NCBI GenBank assembly: GCA_035296905.1
Contig: DATHAA010000023.1
Coordinates: forward strand, 1 to 35,962
Direction: 5' to 3'
DNA length: 35,962 nt
Source of the DNA: DATEOR01 sp035296905
GTDB taxonomy: Bacteria; Actinomycetota; Thermoleophilia; Gaiellales; Gaiellaceae
Part shown: one piece after another, positions 15,086 to 23,609 of the stretch
How the letters are laid out: the number at the start of each line of letters is the position of its first letter
Position numbering within the stretch: the first letter of the stretch is position 1
Position numbers and translations under genes: made by a program
Notes under the pieces: generated by a model
The model's database searches: none
The model's input: only the letters and a program-made list of their open reading frames with translations
What the model was told of the DNA's origin: nothing

Positions 15086-17376
15086 GCGCGGAGCTCCGCC
15101 GCAAACTGCTCTCCCAGCGCGGCCACGATCTTCTCCCGGAGCTCGCGCGCGTCCTCGTCCGAGAGCGTGCGCTCGGGGGAGCGGAACTCGGCGTGGAACG
15201 CGATCGACTTCCGGCCCTCGGCGATGCCCTCGCCGCGATAGATGTCGAACACGCGCATGTCGCGAAGCTCCGCTCCAGCCGCCTCGCGGGCGGCCGCGAC
15301 GAGGTCCCCGGCCGACGTGCCCTCGTCCACGACGAAGGCAAGGTCCTGTCGGAGTGCGGGGAAGGTGATGACGTCCTCGTAGACAATGCGCTCGGGAAGG
15401 AGCTCGAGCAGCGTTTCGAGGTCGAGCTCGAAGGCTCCCCACTCCCCCTCGAGGGTGCTCGGATGGAGCTCGCCGGCCCAACCGCCCTGAACGCGCGCCG
15501 CCTTCCCGGGGTGGAGGAACGGCTCCGTGGTGCGCTCGAAGCCCGGCTCCACCTTGAGGGCAGTGAAGAGCGTCTCGACTGCGCCGCGAGCCACGGCGAA
15601 CCCGCCTTCGGCGATCCCGGCCACGCGCCGACGCTCCTCCGGCAGCTCCTCGCCCGAGGGGAGGTAGACGCGCGCGATCTCGAAGAGCCGGATCTCGTCG
15701 TTCCCTACGTTGACATTGTGGCGCGCTGCCCCGACCAGGCCGTCCAGGAGCGTCGTGCGGAGAATCGCGTGCTCGGAGGTGAGCGGATCGGGGAGGCGGA
15801 GCGCCTTCTCGTCGGAGTCGGATGCGGCCAGGCTGAGCGTGTAGGCCTCGGAGAACCCGGCGCCGACGAGGACGTCCTCGACCAGGCGCCGCAGCCGCTG
15901 GTCAGGAGCGAGCGTCCCGAACATCGCGCTGCGAAACGGCAGCGTGAAGGGGATCTTCTCCAGGCCATGGACGCGCGCGACCTCCTCCACCAGGTCGACC
16001 TCCCGGGTGACGTCGGCCGCGCGCCAAGTCGGGACCGTGACCTTCCAGTCGGAGGCGACGGAAAACCCGAGGCGTTCCAGGGCGCCGCGCTGCTCGTCCG
16101 CCCGGATCTCGACCCCGACCACGCGGTTGACGCGGTCGGTTCGCAGCGAGACGACGGGCGGTTCGGGAAGCTCGCCCTTCACGTCGACGTGGCCCGCCCA
16201 CTCCGCACCCGTCAGCTCGAGGATGAGTTCTGTCGCGAGCGCGGCCGCCTGCGGAGCGAGGTGCGGATCGACGCCCTTCTCCCAGCGGTTCGAGCCCTCG
16301 GTGCGAAGCGCATGCCGTTCGGAGCTCTGCAGGATGCCCACCGGCTCGAAGTTCGCGGCTTCGAGGAGGACGTTCGTCGTCCCCTCCCGGACCTCGGTGT
16401 CCTCGCCGCCCATGATCCCGGCCAAGGCGATCGCCCCTTCGGCGTCGGCGATGACGAGGTCCTCCGCCGCGAGCTTGCGCGGAGTCCCGTCGAGGGTGGT
16501 GAACTCCTCGTCCTTGCGCGCCCGGCGCACGACGATCTTCCCACCGCGCAGCGTGTCGAAGTCGAAGGCGTGGAGCGGGTTGCCCAGAGCGAGCATGACG
16601 TAGTTGGTCACGTCGACGATGTTGGAGATCGGCCTCATGCCCGCAGCTGTGATCCGCGCCTTCAGCCACGGCGGCGATGGGGCGATGGCGACGCTGCGGA
16701 AGAGCCGGCCGATATAGCGCGGGCAGCCTTCGTAGTCCTCGATGGACACGTCAGGGGTGTCCGGGCCCGGATCGCCCGGGTCGCGCCCCGGAGGCGGTGC
16801 CAGCTCGCCGGAGAAGAGCGCGGCGACCTCGCGCGCGATCCCGTAAACCGACAGGCAGTCGGGCCGGTTGCGCGTCATCTCGATCTGCAGCACCTCCTCG
16901 CCGAGCGGAAGGACGTCGGCGAGCGGCGTGCCCGGCTCGATGGGGTCTGCGAGCACGAGGATGCCGCTGTGGTCGGAACCGAGCTCGAGCTCGCGCTCCG
17001 AGAGGATCATCCCGTCGGAGACCTCGCCGCGGAGCTTTGCCTGCTCGAGCTTCACGCCGTCGGGGAGAACGGCGCCGGGAAGCGCGACCGCGACGGTCGC
17101 CCCGGCCCCGAAGTTCCAGGCGCCGCAGACGATCTGTCGCGGCTCGACCTCGCCGACGTCCACGCGGCAGAGCTGGAGGCGGTCGGCGTTCGGGTGCTTG
17201 CCTGCCTCGACCACGCGCCCGACCTTGAAGAGCCCGTAGTTGCCGTTCTCGTCAGCCACCCCCCGCCGGGTGATGCGCTCGACCTCGCCGGTCGCGATCG
17301 CGAGGCGGTCGGCGATCTGCTGCGTCGTGGCCGCGACCTCGACGTACTCGCGGAGCCAGGAGACGGGGACCTTCAT
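15082..17376 (-). CDS. pheT: Phenylalanyl-tRNA synthetase beta subunit
   Basis: 764 residues, close to the usual length. MKVPVSWLREYVEVAATTQQ is the standard N-terminus. The EMAP-like tRNA-binding domain (about 40-150) has VGRVVEAGKHPNADRLQLCRV. The B3/B4 editing domain and B5 domain follow (CPRYIGRLFRSV; GGEDTEVREGTTNVLLEAANF; EGSNRWEKGVDPHLA). The C-terminal FDX-ACB anticodon domain has DLAFVVDEGTSAGDL and ends SPERTLSDEDARELREKIV. The ATG at 17376 shares its A with the pheS stop (TGATG). In-frame sequence upstream is shadow of pheS. Partner of PheS in the alpha2-beta2 enzyme. Confidence 0.97.
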   Translation of the reverse strand: MKVPVSWLREYVEVAATTQQIADRLAIATGEVERITRRGVADENGNYGLFKVGRVVEAGKHPNADRLQLCRVDVGEVEPRQIVCGAWNFGAGATVAVALPGAVLPDGVKLEQAKLRGEVSDGMILSERELELGSDHSGILVLADPIEPGTPLADVLPLGEEVLQIEMTRNRPDCLSVYGIAREVAALFSGELAPPPGRDPGDPGPDTPDVSIEDYEGCPRYIGRLFRSVAIAPSPPWLKARITAAGMRPISNIVDVTNYVMLALGNPLHAFDFDTLRGGKIVVRRARKDEEFTTLDGTPRKLAAEDLVIADAEGAIALAGIMGGEDTEVREGTTNVLLEAANFEPVGILQSSERHALRTEGSNRWEKGVDPHLAPQAAALATELILELTGAEWAGHVDVKGELPEPPVVSLRTDRVNRVVGVEIRADEQRGALERLGFSVASDWKVTVPTWRAADVTREVDLVEEVARVHGLEKIPFTLPFRSAMFGTLAPDQRLRRLVEDVLVGAGFSEAYTLSLAASDSDEKALRLPDPLTSEHAILRTTLLDGLVGAARHNVNVGNDEIRLFEIARVYLPSGEELPEERRRVAGIAEGGFAVARGAVETLFTALKVEPGFERTTEPFLHPGKAARVQGGWAGELHPSTLEGEWGAFELDLETLLELLPERIVYEDVITFPALRQDLAFVVDEGTSAGDLVAAAREAAGAELRDMRVFDIYRGEGIAEGRKSIAFHAEFRSPERTLSDEDARELREKIVAALGEQFAAELRA

Positions 17377-18371
17377 CAGAATTGCCGCAACAGACGGAGA
17401 TCGTTCTGCCAGAGCGGTCCGATCTCGGGCAGGCCGTGGCGGAGCATGGCGATACGTTCGAGCCCGATCCCGAACGCGAACCCCGTCCATTCCTCGGGGT
17501 CGTACCCGACGAACTCGAGTACGTTGGGGTCGACCATCCCGGAGCCGCCGAGCTCGATCCAGCCCGACCAGCGGCACACCGCGCAGCCCTGGCCCGAGCA
17601 GAGGAAGCAGGAGACGTCCGGCTCCAGCGAAGGCTCCGTGAACGGGAAGTAGTGCGTGCGGAAGCGCATCTCGCGCTCGGAGCCGAAGAGCGCGCGCATC
17701 AGGTGGAGCAGCGTGCCCTTGAGGTCGGCCATCATGATCCCGCGGTCTACGGCGAGGCCTTCGACCTGGTGGAAGACGGGCGAGTGAGTCGCGTCGGGGG
17801 TCTCGCGCCGGTACACCCGCCCGATCGAGATCATGTAGACGGGCGGCTCGCCCTGCTCCATGACGTGGATCTGGGACGGCGAGGTCTCCGTTCGGAGAAC
17901 GACGTCGTCGGTGAGGAAGAGCGACTGCAGCTGCGAGCGCGCCGGATGCGTCGTCGGCAGGTTGAGCGCGTCGAAGTTGTAATGCGTCGTCTCAACCTCG
18001 CGGCCGTCGACGACGCGGTAGCCGAGGCCAAGGAAGACGTCCTCCACTTCGCGTCGCACCTGAGTCACGAGATGAAGCTGCCCGCGGGGCGTTGCCCGGC
18101 CGGGAAGCGTGACGTCGACCTGCTCCTCCGAGAGCCGCCGCTCGAGGTTCGCGCCCGACAGCGCCGCCTCACGCTCGGCGACCGCCTGCTCGACCTGCTC
18201 GCGCAGCGTGTTGAGGACACGGCCCGACTCCGGGTCGCGCACCTCGCGCAGGGCCTGCTTCAGAGCGCTCTTCCGACCGAGGAAGCGCACCCTCGCATCG
18301 TCGAGCTCCTCAAGGGTCGAAGCGCTCGCAATCGCGCTTTGCGCCTCGGTTTCCAGGCCCTGGACATCCAC
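17376..18371 (-). CDS. pheS: Phenylalanyl-tRNA synthetase alpha subunit
   Basis: 331 residues. An N-terminal coiled coil (1-85) is followed by the class II catalytic core: VDVTLPGRATPRGQLHLVTQ, THPARSQLQSLFL, IGRVYRRETPDATHSPVFHQ (motif 2) and GIGLERIAMLRHGLPEI (motif 3). A CxxCxxxxCxxC insert (CFLCSGQGCAVCRWSGWIE) is present, a variant found in many bacterial PheS. The GTG start at 18371 has TACGCT 6 nt upstream, implying a leaderless transcript. It is divergent from the methyltransferase at 18395 with only 23 bp between them. Confidence 0.97.
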   Translation of the reverse strand: MDVQGLETEAQSAIASASTLEELDDARVRFLGRKSALKQALREVRDPESGRVLNTLREQVEQAVAEREAALSGANLERRLSEEQVDVTLPGRATPRGQLHLVTQVRREVEDVFLGLGYRVVDGREVETTHYNFDALNLPTTHPARSQLQSLFLTDDVVLRTETSPSQIHVMEQGEPPVYMISIGRVYRRETPDATHSPVFHQVEGLAVDRGIMMADLKGTLLHLMRALFGSEREMRFRTHYFPFTEPSLEPDVSCFLCSGQGCAVCRWSGWIELGGSGMVDPNVLEFVGYDPEEWTGFAFGIGLERIAMLRHGLPEIGPLWQNDLRLLRQF

Positions 18372-18377
18372 CGCCGG

Positions 18378-18387
18378 AGCGTATCAT
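18378..18387. promoter_or_regulatory. Overlapping divergent -10 boxes of pheS and the methyltransferase
   Basis: On the minus strand TACGCT (18383-18378) is 6 nt from the pheS GTG. On the plus strand TATCAT (18382-18387) is 7 nt from the GTG at 18395. The two boxes share two base pairs, so RNA polymerase can probably open only one direction at a time. Confidence 0.5.
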
Positions 18388-18394
18388 CGGCCTA

Positions 18395-19102
18395 GTGAGC
18401 TCCTATGACGCCATCGCCGCGCTCTACGACCCGTGGAGCCGCAGCGTCACCGAGGACGTCGACTTCTACGTCGCTCAGGCACGGAAGGCGGGTGGGCCCG
18501 TCGTGGAGCTCGGCGTCGGCACCGGCCGGATCGCCGTCCCGGTCGCGAAGGCGGGCGTGCGCGTGATCGGCATCGACGACTCCGAGGGCATGCTCGCACT
18601 CTGCAGGTCGCGCGCAGAGGGTGCCGGCGTCTCCGACCTCGTCGAGCTCCGGCTCGGCGACCTCCGCCGCCCGCCGGTGCTCGAACGCGTATCCCTCGTC
18701 ACGTGCCCCTTCCGTGCCCTCCTTCACCTCGCCTCAGACGAGGAGCGGCTCGATGCGCTTCGTTCGGTCTACCGGCTTCTCATCCCGCATGGGCGCTTCG
18801 TGTTCGACGTCTTCGCCCCGAGCATGGAGGACGTCGAAGAGACCAACGGGCGCTGGCTCGAGCGCGAGCCCGGCATCTGGGAGCGTGCCGACTGGGACCT
18901 GAAACAGCGCGTCCTCACGCTCGCGGTCCGGGGCGAGACCGGCGAGACGGCGATGCGGCTCAGCTGGCGCTCGCCCGAAGAGTGGCGGGCGCTGCTCGAC
19001 GGGGCCGGATTCGAGGTCGAGGCGATGTACGGCTGGTTCGACCTCCGGCCCTATGACGGGGGCGAGGACACGGTCTGGATTGCCCGCCGCCCATCGGTTT
19101 AG
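18395..19102 (+). CDS. Class I SAM-dependent methyltransferase
   Basis: 235 residues. YDAIAALYDPWSR is the usual N-terminal helix of this subgroup. Motif I is PVVELGVGTGRIAVPVAKAG, the acidic residue after strand 2 is in VIGIDDSEGML, and motif II/III regions are LRLGDLRR and LIPHGRFVFDVFAP. The C-terminus (WRALLDGAGFEVEAMYGWF) is typical of small-molecule methyltransferases. The acceptor is unknown. The GTG start at 18395 is supported by TATCAT 7 nt upstream. LemA follows 9 nt later, but with its own -10. Confidence 0.88.
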   Translation: MSSYDAIAALYDPWSRSVTEDVDFYVAQARKAGGPVVELGVGTGRIAVPVAKAGVRVIGIDDSEGMLALCRSRAEGAGVSDLVELRLGDLRRPPVLERVSLVTCPFRALLHLASDEERLDALRSVYRLLIPHGRFVFDVFAPSMEDVEETNGRWLEREPGIWERADWDLKQRVLTLAVRGETGETAMRLSWRSPEEWRALLDGAGFEVEAMYGWFDLRPYDGGEDTVWIARRPSV

Positions 19103-19105
19103 GGT
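19100..19105 (+). promoter_or_regulatory. Leaderless -10 box of lemA
   Basis: TAGGGT spans the methyltransferase stop codon and ends 6 nt before the lemA GTG at 19112. It matches the TANNNT-to-start spacing seen at other genes in the window. Confidence 0.4.
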
Positions 19106-19111
19106 GGGCAC

Positions 19112-19666
19112 GTGATCTGGCTGATCGTCCTGATTGTGATCGCGGTCGTCCTCATCGGGATCGTGATCGCGCTTTACAACAAGCTCGTCCGGCTACGGAA
19201 CCGCGCGGAGAACGCATGGGCCCAGGTCGACGTCCAGCTCCGGCGGCGCTACGACCTCATCCCAAACCTCGTCGAGGCGGTGAAGGGGTACGCGGCGCAC
19301 GAGCGCGGAACCTTCGAAGAGGTGACGAATGCGCGAACGGCGGCGCAGCAGGCGAAGGGCGTTCAGGAGCAGGCGCAGGCCGAGAACATGCTCACCCAGG
19401 CGATCGGAAGGCTGTTTGCCGTCGCCGAGGCCTATCCGGAGCTCCGTGCGACGGAGAACTTCCAGCAGCTGCAGGCGCAGCTCGCCGAGACCGAGCAGAA
19501 GATCGCGATCTCGCGCCAGGTCTACAACGACGCCGTCCTCACCTACGACAACGCGCTCGAGACCGTCCCGACGAACATCGTCGCCGGGGTCTTCAACTTC
19601 GAGCCGCGCGAGTACTTCGAGGTCGAAGAGGCAGCAGCCCGGGAGGCGCCACGCGTCGAGTTCTGA
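19112..19666 (+). CDS. lemA: LemA family protein
   Basis: 184 residues. An N-terminal membrane helix (residues 2-22, IVLIVIAVVLIGIVIALYN) is followed by the LemA core: LRNRAENAWAQVDVQLRRRY, LIPNLVEAVKGYAAHE, AYPELRATENFQQLQAQLAE and ISRQVYNDAVLTYDNALETV, then VAGVFNFEPREYFE. LemA proteins are membrane-anchored helical bundles of unclear function, often beside a TPM or DUF2207 protein, as here. The stop overlaps the next gene's CTG start as CTGA, so the pair is co-translated. Confidence 0.93.
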   Translation: MIWLIVLIVIAVVLIGIVIALYNKLVRLRNRAENAWAQVDVQLRRRYDLIPNLVEAVKGYAAHERGTFEEVTNARTAAQQAKGVQEQAQAENMLTQAIGRLFAVAEAYPELRATENFQQLQAQLAETEQKIAISRQVYNDAVLTYDNALETVPTNIVAGVFNFEPREYFEVEEAAAREAPRVEF

Positions 19667-21543
19667 GGGCTGCCGTCCTTGCGACGGCGGTCCTGCTCGC
19701 GCTCCTCGGGGCCCGCGAGGCAGCGGCGAAGTCCTTCTATCTGCCCGCGGCCGACGTCCACGTCACGGTCGAGCCGGACGGCACCCTCGCCACGGAGGAG
19801 CGGATCACGTTCTTTTTCGACGGCTCGTTCACGGGCGCCTACCGCGATATTCCGCTCCGAGACGGCGAGCAGATCAGCGACGTCTCGGTCGCAGAGGGCG
19901 GCGCTCGCTACTCGCCCGGCGCCTCAGCCGAGCTCGGCTCGAGCGGCGCGCCGAACACCTACGGGGAGACGCCGATCGACGGCGGCTACCGGATCGTCTG
20001 GCATTTCCAGGCCAGCTCGGAGCCGCGCACCTTCACGGTCGGCTACCGGCTGACCAACGTCGCCGTGGCTTTCGACGACGTCGTCGACCTCGACCTCAAT
20101 GTCTGGGGCGACCAGTGGGACCAGACCCTGCAGCAGCTGACCGCGGAGCTGACGCTGCCCGGGCCGGCGAGCGGCCCCTCTTGGCGCGTGTGGGGCCACC
20201 CGGTCTCAGTCCGCGGCGACGTCACCCGAGCGCCTGATCGCGCACTCCTCAGGGCGGTGGACATCCCGCCGAAGCAGTTCGTCGAGCTCCGCACCGTCTT
20301 CCCGCGAAGCCTCCTGACCTCGACGGGCGGTACGAAGGTGCGAACGGGCGATGCCTTCCCGCGGATCCTGGCCGAAGAGACGGCCGACGCGGCCGCCTTC
20401 GAGGAGGACCAGGAGAAAATCAGGAGCGCGCTCGACCACCTTCCGCGCACGATCCTGATACTCCTCGCGGCCGCGCTCCTCCCCGCACTCCTGGTGCTCG
20501 GCGCGACGTACTGGTTCTACGGGCGCGAGCGTAAGACCACGTACGACCGCGAGTACGAACAGGAGCCGCCCTCCGATCTCGAGCCCGCCCTCGTCCCGCC
20601 GCTGCTGCGCCAGTCCCCTGCAGTCGGCTCGAACGAGTTCACGGCGACGCTCTTCGACCTCATCCGCAAGGGCCGCTACAAGGCCGAGCCGGTCACGACG
20701 CAGAAGAACACCTGGGGCGGCCTGCGTCAGGAGGACGTGGCCGACCTCGAGCTCAGCCTCGCCGCCGACGCGCCCGTCTCCGAGGTCGAGGGGCCGGTCA
20801 CGAAGGTCATCGACGGCGTGCTCGACGGGGGTAGCGAGCGTCTGTCGAACTTCCGCGTACAGATACAGGGCCACCGCACGGAGAACAGCAAGCGCTTCAC
20901 CGCGTTCAAGAGTGCGGTCGGGGACGAGGTTCGCCGGCGCAAGTGGTTCCGCTCGGACGGCCTGAAGATCCTTATCGGCGCGGGGCTCCCGATCCTCATC
21001 GCCGGCGCGCTCATGCTCGCGATCGGCATCCAGCGCTTCGAGTCGTTCGCCCCGCGTTGGGGCGACGTGCTCCTCATCGCTTTCGGCGCGTGCCTCTGTG
21101 TGAGCGCGGGCGTGCTGGCCCTCGCCGGCCGCCAGGTGAGCCTATGGCGGCGCCGCTCGCCGGACGCCGAGCAGGAGGCGGAGCGTTGGGAGGCCTTTCG
21201 CCGCTACCTCACCGACTTCCCGCGCCTCCAGGACGCGCCGCCCTCGACGCTCGAGCTCTGGGAGCGCTACCTCGTCTACGGCATCGCGTTCGGGATCGCG
21301 GAGCGCGTGCTCCAGGCCGCCCAGCTCCACATGCCGGAGAAGCTCCACCAGGCATCGAACATCTACTGGATCAGCCCGACCGGCGACCTCGGCTCGGGCC
21401 CCTCGGCGCTGGGCATCAGCGACCTCTCCTCTGGCTTCGGCAGCGCGCTCGCGCCGCCTTCGAGCGGCTCCGGTGGCTTCGGCGGCGGCTTCTCGGGCGG
21501 CGGTGGCGGCGGTGGCGGCGGTGGAGGCGGCGGCGCCTGGTAG
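19663..21543 (+). CDS. DUF2207 membrane protein, CTG start
   Basis: 626 residues. Signal peptide about 1-23 (LRAAVLATAVLLALLGAREA, cleavage before KSFYLP), then an extracytoplasmic DUF2207 beta domain with VHVTVEPDGTLATEERITF, FTGAYRDIPLR and FTVGYRLTN. One membrane helix lies near 265 (ILILLAAALLPALLVLGATY), and two more near 450-495. A cytoplasmic region follows, then a Gly/Ser tail (FGGGFSGGGGGGGG) ending AW, typical of the family. No ATG/GTG/TTG precedes the signal peptide. The CTG at 19663 overlaps the lemA stop as CTGA and gives a perfect signal peptide. Function unknown; probably an envelope partner of LemA. Confidence 0.88.
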   Translation: MRAAVLATAVLLALLGAREAAAKSFYLPAADVHVTVEPDGTLATEERITFFFDGSFTGAYRDIPLRDGEQISDVSVAEGGARYSPGASAELGSSGAPNTYGETPIDGGYRIVWHFQASSEPRTFTVGYRLTNVAVAFDDVVDLDLNVWGDQWDQTLQQLTAELTLPGPASGPSWRVWGHPVSVRGDVTRAPDRALLRAVDIPPKQFVELRTVFPRSLLTSTGGTKVRTGDAFPRILAEETADAAAFEEDQEKIRSALDHLPRTILILLAAALLPALLVLGATYWFYGRERKTTYDREYEQEPPSDLEPALVPPLLRQSPAVGSNEFTATLFDLIRKGRYKAEPVTTQKNTWGGLRQEDVADLELSLAADAPVSEVEGPVTKVIDGVLDGGSERLSNFRVQIQGHRTENSKRFTAFKSAVGDEVRRRKWFRSDGLKILIGAGLPILIAGALMLAIGIQRFESFAPRWGDVLLIAFGACLCVSAGVLALAGRQVSLWRRRSPDAEQEAERWEAFRRYLTDFPRLQDAPPSTLELWERYLVYGIAFGIAERVLQAAQLHMPEKLHQASNIYWISPTGDLGSGPSALGISDLSSGFGSALAPPSSGSGGFGGGFSGGGGGGGGGGGGGAW

Positions 21544-22263
21544 CTAACCGCGACGGCGGGTGTGCTCGTAGAGAGCGATGGCACCGGCAGCCGCAACGTT
21601 CAGGGACTCCGCCTCGTCGGCCAGGGGGATCGACGCGAGGAGCTCGCAGGACGCGGCGATGTCGTCCGGAAGCCCGACGCGCTCCGCGCCGAGGACAAAC
21701 GTGGCGCGGCCGCCGAGCTCGATCCCAGCGAGCGCTGGAGAGCCCCGCGGCACGAGCCCGATCCGCGGCCCCGGCGCCTCGTCGAAGCTCCCCGTCGCAA
21801 CCCGGAACACTGCTCCCATGGAAGCGCGCAGGGCCTTGGGGGAAGTCGGGTCCGCGCATCCAGCAGACAGCGCGACGAACGCAGGCCCAAGCGCATCGGC
21901 GGTCCGGATGAGGGTGCCGACGTTTCCCGGATCACCGACGTGCCAGAGGGCCAGCCCCGTCGGAGCGTCGAGCTCCGCCGGCAGATCGGCTCGGCGGAAG
22001 ACGGCGACGACGCGCGGCGGATGAGCCAGCGATGAGAGCTCCGCGAGAAGGCCCGGCTCGACCTCTTCGGCCCCTCCGAGACCTTCGAGCTCGACGGGCC
22101 GTTCCGCGTCCATGAGCGCTTCGACCGGGCGCACACCGGCGGCCAGGCCGGCCGCGACGAGATCCTCTCCCTCGCAGACGAAGAGCCCGAGCTTGGCGCG
22201 CTGCCGTCCCGAGGCGAGCTTGCGGACGAGCTTCAGACGCGGGTTCGAGGCCGAGGTGATCAC
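21544..22263 (-). CDS. SpoU/TrmH family RNA 2'-O-methyltransferase
   Basis: 239 residues. ITSASNPRLKLVRKLASGRQ is the N-terminal substrate-binding segment of the 23S-rRNA-type SpoU enzymes. The knotted catalytic domain has motif 1 GDPGNVGTLIRTADALG, motif 2 FVLGAERVGLPDDI and motif 3 IPLADEAESLNVAAAGAIAL. The target nucleotide is not predictable. A TrmH-like gene beside infC-rpmI-rplT and pheST is common in bacteria. The GTG at 22263 overlaps the DUF2332 stop as GTGA. It converges on the DUF2207 gene: the two stop codons directly abut. Confidence 0.9.
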   Translation of the reverse strand: MITSASNPRLKLVRKLASGRQRAKLGLFVCEGEDLVAAGLAAGVRPVEALMDAERPVELEGLGGAEEVEPGLLAELSSLAHPPRVVAVFRRADLPAELDAPTGLALWHVGDPGNVGTLIRTADALGPAFVALSAGCADPTSPKALRASMGAVFRVATGSFDEAPGPRIGLVPRGSPALAGIELGGRATFVLGAERVGLPDDIAASCELLASIPLADEAESLNVAAAGAIALYEHTRRRG

Positions 22264-23198
22264 GCGGCCCACTCCATCGTGTTGGCGTGACCGTCGAGCC
22301 GCGCCAGCCGCCGCCGGCCGCCGGGCCACGTCTCGACGTCGAGGGCGAAGCCGTAGAAGGTCGGCGTGTCGCGGTCGACCTCGTAGGAGATCCGGGCGAG
22401 CGAGCCGCGCCGCCCCTCCTCGGCGAGGATCTCGTCGAGGCGCTCCCGCTCTGCCTGCTGGAGATAGACGGTCGAGACCGAGTGGTAGACGACGGTGAGG
22501 GCGTCGAGGTCGCGCTCGGCGAGAAGGGCCGGCAGCACCTCGACGTAGTCCCCGTCGAGAAGCCTCGGCGGATCCTGGCGCGCGATCTCGATCGCGCTGC
22601 GCACACGGTCGAGGCGGTCGGTCTGGTCGGCCCACACGAACGCCTCGAGGAGCCGGGCGCCGTGGTCGGTCATCACATCGACGGGCCGTCGGTCGATGCC
22701 GATGCGCCTCCGCACTTCGACCTCCTTTCGGAGGAGATCCGCCGGCGGCCCTCCCTCCACCCGCCCGGAGAGCTCGAGGCCGGCGCTGCGATCGCCCCAG
22801 CGCTCTTCTCCGTACCGGTACGCATAGCGGTCCCAGTAGAGGTTGAGGCCGCCGCTCGGCCCGAGCTCGACAAGGTCGAGGCTCCGCCCGTCGGCGACCG
22901 TGAGGAACGCAGGCAGGAGCCCCCAGCAGCGCTGCACCTCGTTCGTCTGAATCGGCTGCTCGGCGACGAACCGCGCCAGCCAGTCCCGATTGGCCTCGAG
23001 CACGCCGCGGAGCTTCGCCCAGGGGTGCTGCACCATCCCCGAGAGCTCCAGGTAGTGGACGCCGCCGAACAGGCGGAGCGGCGCCTCCCAGCGGGGCTCG
23101 TGGTGGTCGACGAGCCCGGCGACGACAGGGTCGTCTGCCAGCGAGCGCGCGAGCGACGCATAGAGCTTCGAGCCCCCCTGCTCGAAGTCGTCCGCCAT
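22260..23198 (-). CDS. DUF2332 family protein
   Basis: 312 residues, soluble. GSKLYASLARSLADDP and the Trp/Leu-rich HPWAKLRGVLEANRDWLARF are followed by IQTNEVQRCWGLLPAFLTVA, LVELGPSGGLNLYWDRYAYR, RRRIGIDRRPVDV, LTVVYHSVSTVYLQQAER and a C-terminal DTPTFYGFALDVETWPGGRR. These blocks match DUF2332, a family abundant in Actinobacteria without an assigned activity. The central ELGPSGGLNL resembles a nucleotide- or SAM-binding loop, but that is speculative. ATG at 23198, 42 nt after rplT; it appears to be in the translation operon. Confidence 0.85.
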   Translation of the reverse strand: MADDFEQGGSKLYASLARSLADDPVVAGLVDHHEPRWEAPLRLFGGVHYLELSGMVQHPWAKLRGVLEANRDWLARFVAEQPIQTNEVQRCWGLLPAFLTVADGRSLDLVELGPSGGLNLYWDRYAYRYGEERWGDRSAGLELSGRVEGGPPADLLRKEVEVRRRIGIDRRPVDVMTDHGARLLEAFVWADQTDRLDRVRSAIEIARQDPPRLLDGDYVEVLPALLAERDLDALTVVYHSVSTVYLQQAERERLDEILAEEGRRGSLARISYEVDRDTPTFYGFALDVETWPGGRRRLARLDGHANTMEWAA

Positions 23199-23240
23199 GC
23201 GGCGGAAGACCTCAGAGGTGGACTCGCTCAGAGCCGCCTC

Positions 23241-23600
23241 TTAGGCTTCGAGAGCTGCCTTCGCCTGGGCGGCGATGGCGGAGAAGGCGGCGGGGTCGTT
23301 GACTGCGATGTCGGCGAGCACCTTGCGGTCGAGCTCGATGTTCGCCTTGCGCATGCCAAAGAGGAACTGGTTGTAGGAGAGCCCCTCTTTCCGGGCGGCG
23401 GCGTTGATCCGGATAATCCATAGGCGTCGGAACACCCGCTTCTTGTTCTTGCGGTCCCGGTAGGCGTGGACGTCGGCCTTCATGACCTGTTCCTTCGCCT
23501 TCCTGTAGGAGATCCGCGGCTGCCCGCTGAATCCCTTCGCTTCGGCGAGGAGCTTGCGGCGCTTCTTGCGCGCGTGAACTGATCGCTTTACGCGAGGCAT
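23241..23600 (-). CDS. rplT: 50S ribosomal protein L20
   Basis: 119 residues, the normal length. MPRVKRSVHARKKRRKLLAE begins the basic rRNA-binding extension, and LWIIRINAAARKEGLSYNQF with NRKVLADIAVNDPAAF-type sequence forms the globular part. Binds 23S rRNA early in 50S assembly and represses its own operon in several bacteria. A Shine-Dalgarno (GGGGGAGAG) precedes the ATG at 23600. It lies 9 nt after rpmI. Confidence 0.98.
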   Translation of the reverse strand: MPRVKRSVHARKKRRKLLAEAKGFSGQPRISYRKAKEQVMKADVHAYRDRKNKKRVFRRLWIIRINAAARKEGLSYNQFLFGMRKANIELDRKVLADIAVNDPAAFSAIAAQAKAALEA

Positions 23601-23609
23601 CTCTCCCCC

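Noticed and set aside
17377..17577. In-frame N-terminal extension of pheT
   Set aside because: The residues are a shadow of pheS. The true N-terminus MKVPVSWLREY begins at 17376 in a TGATG overlap.
15193..17652. Open frame of 819 codons on the plus strand
   Set aside because: Fully antisense to pheT and the end of pheS; no domain content.
21470..21540. GGC/GGT tandem repeat as a phase-variable tract
   Set aside because: It encodes the Gly-rich tail that is normal for DUF2207 proteins; unit changes would keep the frame only in multiples of three, and no stop/start switch is involved.
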